Assembly: GCF_000169375.1 (NCBI RefSeq)
Contig: NZ_AAXY01000002.1
Span: 248,001 to 312,000 of the forward strand
Reading direction: 5' to 3'
Source of the DNA: Marinobacter sp. ELB17
GTDB lineage: Bacteria > Pseudomonadota > Gammaproteobacteria > Pseudomonadales > Oleiphilaceae
DNA length: 64,000 nucleotides
This document shows, piece by piece, positions 45,105 to 54,804 of the stretch. Position numbers and translations under genes: made by a program. Every line of letters begins with the position of its first letter. Position 1 is the stretch's first letter. The notes below the pieces were generated by a model. It made no database searches. It worked only from the letters and a program-made list of their open reading frames with translations, and was not told the origin of the DNA.

Positions 45105-45536
45105 TTACTGGCCGCCCTGCTGACGCTGTTGTTGCATCTGCTGCATTTTTTGCATTTGCATCTTTAGCTCATTGCGCTGCTCATCTGTAAAAATACTTTC
45201 TACCTTCGCCTGCATCAGGGTAGACAGTGCTGCCATCTCACCGGTTACATCACCCAGCTCTTCTGCGTGTTCGCGAATAGCATCTTCGCTGAAATCTGCT
45301 TTTACCTCGGCTTGCAACTGCTGCTGCAGCGTTTGCGCCTGCTGGCGCAGATCGACAATCTGACCCTGCAACTCGTCAAACACGCCGCGGATCTGTTCTT
45401 GTTGCTCGTCGTTCAAGCCAACCATTTGCGCCAGCTGATCTATACGGTCGGGCTGGCCATTCGCCTGTTGCGCCAATGCCGGCGCCGACAGACTTACCGC
45501 AATCAGTGCTGTCCCCAGTGCTTTTACTAATTTCAT
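45105..45536 (-). CDS. Spy/CpxP-like periplasmic protein
   Basis: 143 residues from ATG 45536 (RBS GGAGAG). Signal peptide cut after ALA. The body is almost all helical and Gln-rich, with two LTxxQ-like motifs (LNDEQQEQI and FTDEQRNEL), as in the Spy/CpxP chaperone family. The C-terminus is a run of Gln and Met. An extension to 46016 covers the opposite-strand rbgA start and is rejected. The role is probably envelope stress or chaperoning. Confidence 0.72.
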   Translation of the reverse strand: MKLVKALGTALIAVSLSAPALAQQANGQPDRIDQLAQMVGLNDEQQEQIRGVFDELQGQIVDLRQQAQTLQQQLQAEVKADFSEDAIREHAEELGDVTGEMAALSTLMQAKVESIFTDEQRNELKMQMQKMQQMQQQRQQGGQ

Positions 45537-45800
45537 ACTGCTCTCCGTTTTGAATAATTTCACACACCCTAAAGCATCATGTGGGTAAATCGCACCCCAT
45601 AATGGCTGTTTATTTCGAATAATAGCCGCCAAAGCGGCTGCCAGCCCACTATTACGGCGATTTTCAGGCAAATATGAAAGTTTGGTCATCGACTTTCGGT
45701 ATTGTGCTGAAATTGCTGCATACTGGCGGCTCTTTTTATTCACACACACTGGCCAGCGCGTTTTGAATTCAGCGCGCTTATGGGCAGCGGGAGTAGCACA

Positions 45801-46748
45801 ATGGCGATTAACTGGTTTCCCGGGCACATGCACAAAGCCCGCAAGGAGATCAAAGAAGTCATGCCGCAGATGGACTTGATTATCGAGGTGGTGGACGCCC
45901 GCATTCCCTTTAGCAGCGAAAACCCTCTGGTGCCTGCCCTGCGCGGTGATACGCCGTTGATCAAAGTGCTTAACAAGCGCGACCTGGCCGACCCTGATGT
46001 GACGGGGCAGTGGCAAAGCTGGCTAGAACGGGAGCGAGGTGTAAAAACCATCACTCTGACCCACAACCAGCGCAGCGAAGCGCTGGACATTCTTAACCTG
46101 GCCGAACAGCTCACACCGAATCACGATCGCCAGAAAAGCGCGCTACGGGTAATGATTCTGGGCATTCCTAACGTCGGAAAATCTACCCTGATCAATACTC
46201 TGGCCGGACGACCTGCCGCAAAAACCGGTAACGAGCCGGCAGTCACCCGAGCTCAGCAAGCGATCAAATTGCCAAATAACATTTTGCTGTACGATACCCC
46301 CGGTTTCTTGTGGCCCAAGCTTTCACCGGCGGCCTGTGGTTACCGCCTGGCGGTCACCGGCGCTATTCGTAGCGCTGTGCTGGATTTTGAAGACGTTGCG
46401 CTGTTTGCCGCCGAGTATTTGCTGGCTCATTACCCGGAATTCCTGACCAGCCGTTACGGACTGGACCCGCTGCCGGTTGACGGCCTGGCCGCAATGGACG
46501 CCATTGCGGCCAGGCGCCGGTTTTTTGGGCGCGGCGGCATACCGGATTTACACAAAGTGTCGGAGGTGTTACTGAACGAATTCCGCGCCGGCACGCTGGG
46601 GCGCATTTCTCTGGAAACACCGCGCCTGATCCAGCACGAAACCGAAATTGCTCTGGCTGAAGCCGAAGTTCAAGCTGTACTGGATGCAGAAAAGGCTATC
46701 GCAGACGGCAAAAAGAAAGCGAAAACCCGACGTAACCGCAAACGTTAG
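45801..46748 (+). CDS. rbgA: Ribosome biogenesis GTPase YlqF/RbgA
   Basis: 315-residue circularly permuted GTPase involved in late 50S assembly. The G4 motif NKRDLAD comes before G1 ([13 protein letters not shown]) and G3 (DTPGF). The N-terminus INWFPGHMHKARKEI is characteristic. ATG 45801 with CGGGAG upstream is preferred to 45780. The basic tail (KKKAKTRRNRKR) suits RNA binding. Confidence 0.93.
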   Translation: MAINWFPGHMHKARKEIKEVMPQMDLIIEVVDARIPFSSENPLVPALRGDTPLIKVLNKRDLADPDVTGQWQSWLERERGVKTITLTHNQRSEALDILNLAEQLTPNHDRQKSALRVMILGIPNVGKSTLINTLAGRPAAKTGNEPAVTRAQQAIKLPNNILLYDTPGFLWPKLSPAACGYRLAVTGAIRSAVLDFEDVALFAAEYLLAHYPEFLTSRYGLDPLPVDGLAAMDAIAARRRFFGRGGIPDLHKVSEVLLNEFRAGTLGRISLETPRLIQHETEIALAEAEVQAVLDAEKAIADGKKKAKTRRNRKR

Positions 46749-46869
46749 TGTCGCATTTGCATCTACGCCTGAACCAAGGTCATATACCGTATACTGATGA
46801 AAAGCTTTACCATCACACTTATATAACGCAACACAAGCGCCTGTTCCTGGCGCTGGTAAGGAGAGATTT

Positions 46870-48078
46870 ATGAGACGTGTCGTCGTCACCGGAATGGGAA
46901 TTATTTCCTGCCTGGGCAATAGCCTGGACGAAGTTACCAACAGCCTGAAAACTGGAAAATCCGGCATCCGCTTCAGTGAAACCTACAAAGAACTGGGGTT
47001 CCGCAGCCAGATTTGCGGCGCACCGGATGTCGACACCTCTGTAATTGACCGAAAAGTACGTCGTTTTATGGCTGACTCGGCCATGTACAGCTACTTGTCG
47101 ATGCAGCAGGCCATTGCCCAAGCCGGCTTGACCGACGACATGGTGTCAAACGATCGCACCGGGCTGATTGCCGGCTCTGGCGGCGCGTCTTGCTCAAGCC
47201 AGGCGGAAGCCGTTGATATTCTGCGCGCAAAAGGCGTGAAGCGCATTGGGCCTTATATGGTACCGCGCATTATGGCCAGCACTGTCTCTGCGTGCCTGGC
47301 GACCGCCTTCAAGATTCGCGGCGTAAACTATTCCATATCGTCGGCCTGCGCCACCAGCGCACACTGTATTGGCCAGGCTATGGAACAAATCCAGCTGGGC
47401 AAGCAAGACATTGTCTTTGCCGGCGGCGGTGAAGAAGAAGACTGGAGCCTGACCATGATGTTTGATGCCATGGGTGCCCTGTCTACCAAATACAACGATG
47501 CACCGGAAACTGCGTCGCGGCCGTTTGATAGCAAGCGTGACGGTTTTGTGATTGCTGGTGGCGGCGGTATGCTGGTACTGGAAGAACTGGAGCACGCCCG
47601 CAAGCGCGGCGCCAACATTATTGCCGAGCTGACCGGCTACGGTGCCACTTCAGACGGCTATGACATGGTTGCGCCATCCGGTGAGGGCGCCCAACGTTGC
47701 ATGAAGCAGGCCATGGCGACCATGCATGGCAAAGTTGACTACATCAACGCCCACGGCACCAGCACCCCGGTTGGCGACGCTGCGGAGTTGGGTGCTGTTC
47801 GCAACACCTTCGTTGACAAAGTACCGCCGATTTCCTCTACCAAGTCACTGTCTGGGCATTCGCTGGGCGCCGCCGGTGTACAGGAAGCCATTTACTCGTT
47901 GCTGATGATGCAAAACGGCTTTATCGCCGGAACCGCAAATCTGAACGAGCTGGATGCGGCCATTGCTGACCTGCCCATTGTGGGGCCGGCGGGCCAAGAC
48001 GCCACCCTTAACGCGGTGATGTCCAACAGCTTTGGCTTTGGCGGCACCAATGCATCGCTGATATTTGAGCGTCTGTAG
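46870..48078 (+). CDS. fabB: 3-oxoacyl-ACP synthase I
   Basis: 402-residue condensing enzyme needed for unsaturated fatty-acid synthesis. Catalytic Cys160 ([10 protein letters not shown]), His295 ([11 protein letters not shown]), Lys325 and His330 ([14 protein letters not shown]), closely spaced as in E. coli FabB. RBS AAGGAGAG. It has its own 120-base upstream region; fabA is not adjacent, unlike in many pseudomonads. Confidence 0.95.
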   Translation: MRRVVVTGMGIISCLGNSLDEVTNSLKTGKSGIRFSETYKELGFRSQICGAPDVDTSVIDRKVRRFMADSAMYSYLSMQQAIAQAGLTDDMVSNDRTGLIAGSGGASCSSQAEAVDILRAKGVKRIGPYMVPRIMASTVSACLATAFKIRGVNYSISSACATSAHCIGQAMEQIQLGKQDIVFAGGGEEEDWSLTMMFDAMGALSTKYNDAPETASRPFDSKRDGFVIAGGGGMLVLEELEHARKRGANIIAELTGYGATSDGYDMVAPSGEGAQRCMKQAMATMHGKVDYINAHGTSTPVGDAAELGAVRNTFVDKVPPISSTKSLSGHSLGAAGVQEAIYSLLMMQNGFIAGTANLNELDAAIADLPIVGPAGQDATLNAVMSNSFGFGGTNASLIFERL

Positions 48079-48134
48079 CGAAGGCCGGCCCGAAACGCCA
48101 TTGGCAAATGGGTTGATCCGTACTAGACTTGTAT

Positions 48135-48148
48135 TAGATATAGATCAA
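48135..48148 (+). promoter_or_regulatory. Near-consensus Fnr/Anr box upstream of its own gene
   Basis: TAGAT-ATAG-ATCAA, one mismatch from TTGAT-N4-ATCAA. It ends 19 bases before the ATG of the Fnr-type regulator, a position suiting auto-repression. Confidence 0.65.
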
Positions 48149-48167
48149 TTTTGACAGGCCATCTGCT

Positions 48168-48920
48168 ATGAACCAAGCAATTCGACTCCATCAGGTTGCG
48201 TCACAGTTAAAGGCTACATGTAACAAGTGTAGTCTGAGCAATCTCTGCCTGCCCCTCGCAGTGGAAGAGAATGACTTGGAGCGCCTTGAAGACATTGTTC
48301 TGCAAGGCAAAATCTTCAATCGGGGCGAACATATTTTTGACCAAAGCACGCCTTTTAAGTCGTGCTTTGCAGTGCGTAGCGGTTCGGTAAAAACCTCGAT
48401 TATTACCGAAGGCGGGGATGAACAGGTTACCGGTTTTTTCATGCCTGGCGAGCTGATTGGGCTCGACAGCATGGCAACCGACAACTACGCCTGCACCGCC
48501 AAGGTACTTGAGCGCACCAGCGTATGCGAATTTCCAGTAGACAAACTGGAGCAACTTACGCGTATGTTGCCTGAGCTTCAGCACCACATGTATCACCTGA
48601 TGAGCCAGGAGATACAAAACAGTCACCAGCTAGCCATGCTGCTGAGCAAGAACACCGCGGAGGAGCGTATTGCAGCTCTGTTGTTGTCGCTGTCCAGCCG
48701 CTTTCAGCGCAGGCGCATGTCGCCCACTAATTTCAGCCTGCCGATGGCGCGCAATGATATCGCGAACTTTTTGGGCCTTGCGGTAGAAACGGTTAGCCGC
48801 GTATTCACCCGCTTCCAGAATCAGGGCATCATCAAAGCTCGCGGCCGTGAAGTCGAACTGCTAGACGTAGAAGCCCTGCAACTGGTCACCTGCGATTTTG
48901 CCCGCCAGGGTTGTCGCTAA
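48168..48920 (+). CDS. fnr: Fnr/Anr-type oxygen-sensing transcription regulator
   Basis: 250-residue Crp-family regulator. The [4Fe-4S] ligands are Cys18, Cys21, Cys27 (CNKCSLSNLC) and Cys109 (NYACTAKV). The recognition helix has ETVSR (FLGLAVETVSRVFTRF), the Fnr-type DNA contact residues. It controls the switch to anaerobic or microaerobic metabolism. Pseudomonads call it Anr. A self-directed box lies just upstream. Confidence 0.95.
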   Translation: MNQAIRLHQVASQLKATCNKCSLSNLCLPLAVEENDLERLEDIVLQGKIFNRGEHIFDQSTPFKSCFAVRSGSVKTSIITEGGDEQVTGFFMPGELIGLDSMATDNYACTAKVLERTSVCEFPVDKLEQLTRMLPELQHHMYHLMSQEIQNSHQLAMLLSKNTAEERIAALLLSLSSRFQRRRMSPTNFSLPMARNDIANFLGLAVETVSRVFTRFQNQGIIKARGREVELLDVEALQLVTCDFARQGCR

Positions 48921-48929
48921 AAAGCGCTT

Positions 48930-49799
48930 CTATGGGCTGGCTGACTTGACCGGATCTGGCCCTTTTAGCAGAGTCAGCTCATCTGTCAGCCCCACACGCC
49001 ACGGGACTTGTTTGATACCAAAGGTGTTACGAATTTTTGTACACACCAAGCGTGTGTTCACCGGTTCCAGCTGACCCCATCCGCTCACTTCATCCACCAG
49101 ATGCAAATCCTCGGGAATACCCGGCAAGCCGGCGATGGCCAAGCCCAGCTCATACAGGCTGATGCCCTCAGAACCGGCGTACTGATAGGTGCCCCACACT
49201 TCAGCCCCGCAATCGAGCTGCTGGATAATAGCGCGCATGACCCGCGCCAAATCAGTGACTGCCAAGGGTTGACCAACGCAGCGGCCGGGCAACGACAAGC
49301 GGGTGCCAGCGGCTGTGCTGGCCTGAACCTTCCGTATAAAGCGCCCCAAGCTCCATCCTGTTCGCAAAATAATGTGGCGGGTTAACAAACCGCGCAGGCC
49401 CTGCTCGCACTCCCACTGCCAAGCACCCAGCTGGTTCACCGGCTGCCCGGGGTTCGAGGCAATGTAAGCCGTCTGTTTGCGGCCATCAAAAATATAGCAG
49501 GTGGACAATTGCAGCATCGCGATATTGCGATCGCGGGCAAACTCGCCGAGCGCCAAAGGCAATGACAAAGCCGCGCGCTTGACGTCATCAGGGTATTCTT
49601 GGGCGGATTCCGGATCGGCCAGCCAAAGCGCATTGACAATCAAGTCCGTATCCGCCGGAATCCAGCTTTCCAGGGCCGCCAGATCCACGTTGGCCGTGTT
49701 ACTCACCAGCAAAGGGCTGACCTGCAAAGAAGTGGCGCGCAGCTGCTCCAGCAATACTCTGCCCAAGGGGCCGTAATCGTGAACTACCAGAACATGCAC
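48930..49799 (-). CDS. RmlD-like sugar-nucleotide reductase of unclear activity
   Basis: 289-residue protein of the RmlD (dTDP-4-dehydrorhamnose reductase) group of extended short-chain dehydrogenases. Rossmann start VLVVHDYGPLGR, STCYIFDG and the late WGTYQYAGSEGISLYEL fit the family. The catalytic Tyr-xxx-Lys expected near NQLGAWQWECE is not present (Trp and Glu stand there), so reductase activity is doubtful. It reads toward fnr and is downstream of alr on the same strand. Confidence 0.7.
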   Translation of the reverse strand: MHVLVVHDYGPLGRVLLEQLRATSLQVSPLLVSNTANVDLAALESWIPADTDLIVNALWLADPESAQEYPDDVKRAALSLPLALGEFARDRNIAMLQLSTCYIFDGRKQTAYIASNPGQPVNQLGAWQWECEQGLRGLLTRHIILRTGWSLGRFIRKVQASTAAGTRLSLPGRCVGQPLAVTDLARVMRAIIQQLDCGAEVWGTYQYAGSEGISLYELGLAIAGLPGIPEDLHLVDEVSGWGQLEPVNTRLVCTKIRNTFGIKQVPWRVGLTDELTLLKGPDPVKSASP

Positions 49800-49833
49800 G
49801 GGTCTTCTTTACCTCCAATCCTGTTAAGTAAGA

Positions 49834-50913
49834 CTAGCACCAGCGCCGAGGTACCCGGGCTGTAACGCCCGTCAGCAACTCGTAACCAATTGTACCGGCG
49901 TGGCCGGCCACGTCATCCACTGGCACCGTTGCGCCCCACAGTTCTACCGGGTCGCCATTGCGGGCCGCGGGGGCAGCGCTCAGATCTACCGCCAGCATGT
50001 CCATCGACACCCGGCCGATAAGCTGTATGCGCTGGCCATGGATAGCGGCAGGAGTACCCGTGCCCGCATGGCGAGGGTAACCGTCGCCGTAGCCCAAGGC
50101 GACAATGCCCATGCGCGTGGGCTTGCACGCAACCCAGTCTGCGCCGTAACCCACGGTGTCGCCAGGCTGCAACAGGCGGGTGCTGATCAGCGGTGCCTGT
50201 AAAGTCATTACTGACTTCAAACCCAGCTCCGCAGCCGACGTACCGACAATGGGCGACGCGCCATACAGCATGATGCCGGGGCGGCTCCAGCCAAACAGCT
50301 TTTGGCCCGGCCTGAACAACGCCGCCGAATTGGCGACGCTGAGCTGCAACTCGGGCCAAGGCGCGGTCGCCTTCTCGAAACGCTCGGTCTGCTGCTGCGT
50401 CATGGTGCTGCGTTTGTCATCGGCACAGGCAAAGTGGGTCACAAAACCAATCACCTTTGGCGTCAGCTGGTGATGCGCAAGCGTCGCCATAACCTGGGCC
50501 AGCTCCTCGGCATGAAAGCCCAGGCGGTTCATCCCGGTATTTACTTTCAGCCAGATGCGCGGCGCAGCTGGCGCTTGCACAAGCCACTGCAACTGGTCGT
50601 CGCAGTGCAGCACCGGTTCGAAGTTGTGCTCTATACAAGTCGCCAGATCCTGCTCACTGTGAACCCCTTGCAGCAACGCCACAGGTTGCTGACCTACGCC
50701 AGCATTACGAATGGCGATGGCCTCTTCAATACACGCCACCGCAAATTTGGGCACCACCGCAGCCAGGGCACCCGCAACTCCCGCAATGCCGTGGCCGTAA
50801 CCATCGGCTTTAATCACCGCCATGGCACTGGACTGCCCAGACCGCTGGCAGGCCACCTGGTAGTTATGCTGCAGCGCTTTTGAGTCTATCAGCGCAAAGG
50901 AACCCCTTGGCAT
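49834..50913 (-). CDS. alr: Alanine racemase
   Basis: 359-residue PLP enzyme producing D-alanine for peptidoglycan. Lys35 in AVIKADGYGHG binds PLP; the second catalytic Tyr is in GDTVGYGADW. The ATG overlaps the dnaB stop by one base (TGATG), so it is in the dnaB transcript, as in P. aeruginosa. Confidence 0.95.
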   Translation of the reverse strand: MPRGSFALIDSKALQHNYQVACQRSGQSSAMAVIKADGYGHGIAGVAGALAAVVPKFAVACIEEAIAIRNAGVGQQPVALLQGVHSEQDLATCIEHNFEPVLHCDDQLQWLVQAPAAPRIWLKVNTGMNRLGFHAEELAQVMATLAHHQLTPKVIGFVTHFACADDKRSTMTQQQTERFEKATAPWPELQLSVANSAALFRPGQKLFGWSRPGIMLYGASPIVGTSAAELGLKSVMTLQAPLISTRLLQPGDTVGYGADWVACKPTRMGIVALGYGDGYPRHAGTGTPAAIHGQRIQLIGRVSMDMLAVDLSAAPAARNGDPVELWGATVPVDDVAGHAGTIGYELLTGVTARVPRRWC

Positions 50914-52319
50914 CAGTAGTCGTCTCCATACTCGCCATAATTACCGTGGGCAAGATCTTCAAACTTGGTGTACTTGCCAATAAACGCCAAGCGTATCGTA
51001 CCAATAGGGCCATTACGCTGCTTGCCGATGATAATTTCGGCCACACCTTTATCTGGAGTATCTTCGTTGTAAACCTCATCACGATAGACAAACATAATAA
51101 CGTCTGCATCTTGCTCGATAGCCCCGGATTCACGCAAATCCGAGTTGATGGGCCGCTTGTTGGGGCGTTGTTCCAGACTGCGGTTGAGCTGCGACAGTGC
51201 AACAACCGGGCAGCTCAGCTCTTTGGCGATGCCCTTGAGTGAGCGGGAAATTTCGGAGATTTCCGCAGTGCGGCCTTCGGTGTTTCCGGGCACCCGCATC
51301 AGCTGCAGGTAATCCACCATGATCAACCCGATTTTGCCGCCATTCTCCCGCGCAATGCGCCGTGCCCGCGAGCGCAGCTCGGTTGGGCTAAGGCCGGGGG
51401 TGTCGTCGATATAGAGCGGTTTGTCTTTCAGCAGGCTCACCGCCGAGGTCAACCGGGGCCAGTCGTCTTCTTCAAGCTTGCCATTACGCACCTTGGTTTG
51501 ATCTATACGCCCAAGCGATGACAGCATACGCATGGCCAAGGCGTCCGCTGGCATCTCCATGCTGAACACCAACACGGGCAGGCCACTTGAAATCAAGGCG
51601 TTTTCAACGATGTTCATGGCGAGCGTGGTTTTACCCATGGACGGCCGCCCGGCAACAATGATCAGGTCTGAGGGCTGCATACCCGAGGTGCGCTCATCCA
51701 AATCACGAAAACCCGTGGTCAAGCCGGTGGTCTGTTCGCCAGATTCGAACAGCTCTTCAATGCGGCTCAGGGTTTGCGTAAGGATCGGATTAATTCCCTT
51801 AGGGCCAGAACCTTCTTTAACCCGCGCTTCGGCAATCTGGAACACCGTGCGTTCGGCTTCATCCAAAATTTCACTGCTGTTGCGACCCAATGGGTTGAAC
51901 GCCGAATCGGAAATTTTCCCCGATGCCTCAACCAACTGGCGCAAAATAGAACGTTCGCGAACAATATCAGCGTAAGCACGGATGTTCGCTGCACCGGGGG
52001 TCTTTTCGGCCAGCTCAGCCAGATACGACAGACCACCGGCGTGTTCGATATCCCCTGCCCGCTCCAGAAATTCGGCCAGAGTAACAACGTCTAGCGGCTC
52101 GTTTTCACTGGCCAGGCGTTCCACCGCGCCAAAAATCAGCCGATGGTCCTGACGATAAAAATCCACTGCCGAAATCATCTCGGAGATTTCATCAAAGCGG
52201 CGGTTGTCCAGCATCAGCCCACCCAGCACGGCCTGCTCCGCTTCCAAAGAATGCGGCGGCACTTTAATTCGGCTGGTTTCTGGATCGCTGTTTGCGGGCT
52301 TAAGATTCGGCTTTGCCAT
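50913..52319 (-). CDS. dnaB: Replicative DNA helicase
   Basis: 468-residue hexameric fork helicase. The N-terminal DnaC/primase-contact domain starts PPHSLEAEQAVLGGLML; RecA-type core with Walker A AGRPSMGKTTLAMN, then LIMVDYLQLM and the arginine-finger segment. ATG 52319 is preferred to a GTG two codons upstream. No intein is present. Confidence 0.97.
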   Translation of the reverse strand: MAKPNLKPANSDPETSRIKVPPHSLEAEQAVLGGLMLDNRRFDEISEMISAVDFYRQDHRLIFGAVERLASENEPLDVVTLAEFLERAGDIEHAGGLSYLAELAEKTPGAANIRAYADIVRERSILRQLVEASGKISDSAFNPLGRNSSEILDEAERTVFQIAEARVKEGSGPKGINPILTQTLSRIEELFESGEQTTGLTTGFRDLDERTSGMQPSDLIIVAGRPSMGKTTLAMNIVENALISSGLPVLVFSMEMPADALAMRMLSSLGRIDQTKVRNGKLEEDDWPRLTSAVSLLKDKPLYIDDTPGLSPTELRSRARRIARENGGKIGLIMVDYLQLMRVPGNTEGRTAEISEISRSLKGIAKELSCPVVALSQLNRSLEQRPNKRPINSDLRESGAIEQDADVIMFVYRDEVYNEDTPDKGVAEIIIGKQRNGPIGTIRLAFIGKYTKFEDLAHGNYGEYGDDY

Positions 52320-52511
52320 GAACACGTCTTCAGTTGACCACTGCTCTGGCGTACGGCTTATGAATGCTCAGTGGCAATGGGAGAGGAAACAGGACTTTGA
52401 AGCATACCAGAAAGCAGCAAGCCCGAAACCGTATTGCTACCGCTCCGGGCCTGCTGTGCGGCAATAAAGATCAGAACTGACCACTATCGCCTGATGCTGA
52501 ACTGCTACCGA

Positions 52512-52958
52512 TTACTCGGCAACAACCGCCAGCTTAACGGTTGCGTACACATCGCTGTGCAGCTTGAGCTCAACTTCGTACTCGCCAACAGCCCGCAGCG
52601 GGCCTTCTGGCAGCAAAACTTCGCTCTTTTCTACATCGGTACCGGAAGCGGTGATGGCATCAGCCACGTCGCGCACACCAATAGAACCGAACAGTTTACC
52701 TTCATCACCCGCTTTAGAGCTGATAGTGAAAGATGCGCCTTCGAGCTTTTCGGCGCGGGCTTGCGCAACAGCCAGTCTTTCGGCTGCGGCTTTTTCAAGC
52801 TCGGCACGACGCTCTTCAAACGCGTTCAAGTTGGCCTCAGTGGCCGGAACCGCTTTGCCATAAGGCAGCAAGAAATTACGGCCGTAACCGGATTTCACAT
52901 TAACCTTGTCACCCAGGGTACCCAGGTTTGCAACTTTCTCGAGCAGAATAACTTCCAT
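52512..52958 (-). CDS. rplI: 50S ribosomal protein L9
   Basis: 148 residues from ATG 52958 (RBS GAGG upstream). The signature [21 protein letters not shown] lies near the N-terminus, followed by the long connecting helix and C-terminal domain. A longer frame to 53027 overlaps the upstream membrane-protein gene and is rejected. Part of rpsF-rpsR-membrane protein-rplI-dnaB. Confidence 0.97.
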   Translation of the reverse strand: MEVILLEKVANLGTLGDKVNVKSGYGRNFLLPYGKAVPATEANLNAFEERRAELEKAAAERLAVAQARAEKLEGASFTISSKAGDEGKLFGSIGVRDVADAITASGTDVEKSEVLLPEGPLRAVGEYEVELKLHSDVYATVKLAVVAE

Positions 52959-52978
52959 CTCGTTAACCTCTTCGTGCT

Positions 52979-53845
52979 TTATTCGACCGGTCCGGGAGGG
53001 TTGATTCGCCCCCGAATATTCAGCCAACTATCCACAAAAGCCAGAACTACTAACAGAATCATCAGGCTTGGGCCCAGCAATACCAACGCAACGTAAAACA
53101 TCACCAACCATTGGCGGTTCAGTTTCTTGCGCGCTACAACACCATGAATCAGCGCCAGCCCGGCCAGGAACAGCGGAGTTCCCGCAGCCCAGGCCAGCAG
53201 CACAGTGTTCAACCCCAGCACGGGACCAATCACCATGGTGACGGCAAACACAACCGCAAATATCGGCGACAGGCGCAGCCCGTGAAACTCTGTGCGCAAA
53301 CCGCCAGGGTTGTACAGTGCTGCCTGCCAACCACGAGCTAGCAGGGTCATACCTATGGCCAAAGCCAGATAGGTACCCGCCATACTGGCGCTCATGGTTT
53401 GCCGAATCACAGATTCCAGGTTGCTACCCAGCGCCTGCGCAACCTCAGCGTTGTATTGCTCGTAAAACTGAACTCCGGTTTGCACCAGAATGTCCATCAG
53501 GCCAGGGTACAGCTGCGGTAGAACCAATCCTGTCACAATCGCCAGAAAAGTACCGCCGCACAGAGCCTTGTCCCACGACGAAGTCACCCGCAACAGAGCT
53601 GTCATCAGCATCACTTCCAGCAACACGGCCAGAGCGGTAGGGTCTTGCCCAAACCAACTCCAGCCCAGTGCCGGCAGCAATGCCCAAAGGCCAACGTTCA
53701 GCCCTTGACGAATGCCAAGCCGTAATATAACCAGCCCGACAACCGCTGCGCCAACCCAGAAAAGCAGAGGTATAGCCGTAGTTAAAGCCGCTACCACGCT
53801 AGCCTGCAGGGGACCGCGCATTACAAATTGTGCCAGTGCACGCAT
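52979..53845 (-). CDS. Conserved inner-membrane protein between rpsR and rplI
   Basis: 288 residues with about eight hydrophobic segments and no soluble domain. A membrane protein of similar kind is found at this place in Pseudomonas (between rpsR and rplI). DUF2232/YybS-like topology is possible but unproven. Function unknown. Starts 25 bases after rpsR ends and ends 20 bases before rplI starts, so it is part of the ribosomal operon. Confidence 0.75.
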   Translation of the reverse strand: MRALAQFVMRGPLQASVVAALTTAIPLLFWVGAAVVGLVILRLGIRQGLNVGLWALLPALGWSWFGQDPTALAVLLEVMLMTALLRVTSSWDKALCGGTFLAIVTGLVLPQLYPGLMDILVQTGVQFYEQYNAEVAQALGSNLESVIRQTMSASMAGTYLALAIGMTLLARGWQAALYNPGGLRTEFHGLRLSPIFAVVFAVTMVIGPVLGLNTVLLAWAAGTPLFLAGLALIHGVVARKKLNRQWLVMFYVALVLLGPSLMILLVVLAFVDSWLNIRGRINPPGPVE

Positions 53846-53870
53846 GGTCCCAAGTCCTGTTTATCTGTTC

Positions 53871-54101
53871 TTAGTTATCGTGGCTATCCGAATACGGCAG
53901 CAGTGCCAGGAAGCGGGCGCGCTTGATAGCGGTGGCCAGCTGACGCTGATAACGTGCTTTGGTGCCGGTAATGCGGCTAGGCACGATTTTGCCTGTTTCA
54001 GTGACATAACCTTTCAGGGTGTCCAGATCCTTGTAATCGATCTCTTTAACACCTTCTGCCGTGAACCGGCAGAACTTGCGACGTCTGAAAAAACGAGCCA
54101 T
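53871..54101 (-). CDS. rpsR: 30S ribosomal protein S18
   Basis: 76 residues: [22 protein letters not shown] and [19 protein letters not shown] are the S18 signatures. The N-terminus is the usual short basic form. It lies 25 bases after rpsF. Confidence 0.98.
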   Translation of the reverse strand: MARFFRRRKFCRFTAEGVKEIDYKDLDTLKGYVTETGKIVPSRITGTKARYQRQLATAIKRARFLALLPYSDSHDN

Positions 54102-54126
54102 AACGTAACTCCTTAACTCCGGTTAA

Positions 54127-54543
54127 TTACTCTTCTTCGTCTGTGTCGTCAACTTTCTGGCTTTCGTCAGATTCGGCTGAACGGCGCGGACGATCATCTC
54201 CACTTGGGCGGCGGTCTTCGCGAGACTCTGCAGATTTCATCGGAGACATATCGGTAACAGCTTCATCACGACGCAGGATCAGCTCACGGATGATGGCATC
54301 GTTGAAGCGGAAGTTATGTGTCAGCTCGTCCATCGCGGTCTGCGAACATTGAATGTTCATCAGCACGTAATGAGCTTTGTGAATCTTGTTGATCGGGTAT
54401 GCCAGGTGACGACGGCCCCAATCTTCCAAGCGATCTACCTGGCCACCATCTTCAGTGATGAGGCTGGTATAACGCTCGATCATAGCGGGCACTTGCTCGC
54501 TTTGATCCGGGTGTACCATAAATACAACTTCGTAGTGACGCAT
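54127..54543 (-). CDS. rpsF: 30S ribosomal protein S6 with Glu-rich tail
   Basis: 138 residues. S6 core ([38 protein letters not shown]) followed by a charged, disordered extension ending DDTDEEE. Such a C-terminus is what RimK extends with glutamate in E. coli, and rimK is present in this window. First gene of the rpsF-rpsR-rplI-dnaB-alr operon. The 260-base upstream region holds the promoter and probably an S6:S18 autoregulatory leader, which I could not resolve. Confidence 0.97.
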   Translation of the reverse strand: MRHYEVVFMVHPDQSEQVPAMIERYTSLITEDGGQVDRLEDWGRRHLAYPINKIHKAHYVLMNIQCSQTAMDELTHNFRFNDAIIRELILRRDEAVTDMSPMKSAESREDRRPSGDDRPRRSAESDESQKVDDTDEEE

Positions 54544-54726
54544 GAATTCTCCCTACGGATTGAACAGCCTCTAGATTTGCGGCGGGCGTATACGCCATCA
54601 ATGCCGCATAACATAAAAGCAAGGAGGTGACAGCAGAACTGCCGTTTTTTGCCAGGCCCGAAACTCTTTATCGGAAAGACGTTTGCCGGCGCTGGCAAGG
54701 TAATGCATTGCCTTTGTTGAGGCAAT

Positions 54727-54751
54727 AAAAAACCACCCCTGAAAAGGGGTG
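54727..54751 (-). terminator. Rho-independent terminator after rlmB
   Basis: Perfect 7-bp arms 54734-54740 and 54745-54751 (CACCCCT / AGGGGTG) around a four-base loop. On the minus strand they are followed by a G and six T (54732-54727). Confidence 0.9.
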
Positions 54752-54804
54752 AGGTATCATAGGCGGGTGCCGCTAGGTATGCAAGGATTGATAAGCTACT
54801 GCAG

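Noticed and set aside
46828-46860. FabR/DesT-type operator before fabB
   Set aside because: Only a 6-bp inverted repeat (AGCGCC/GGCGCT) is present and it does not fit the known operator patterns well enough.
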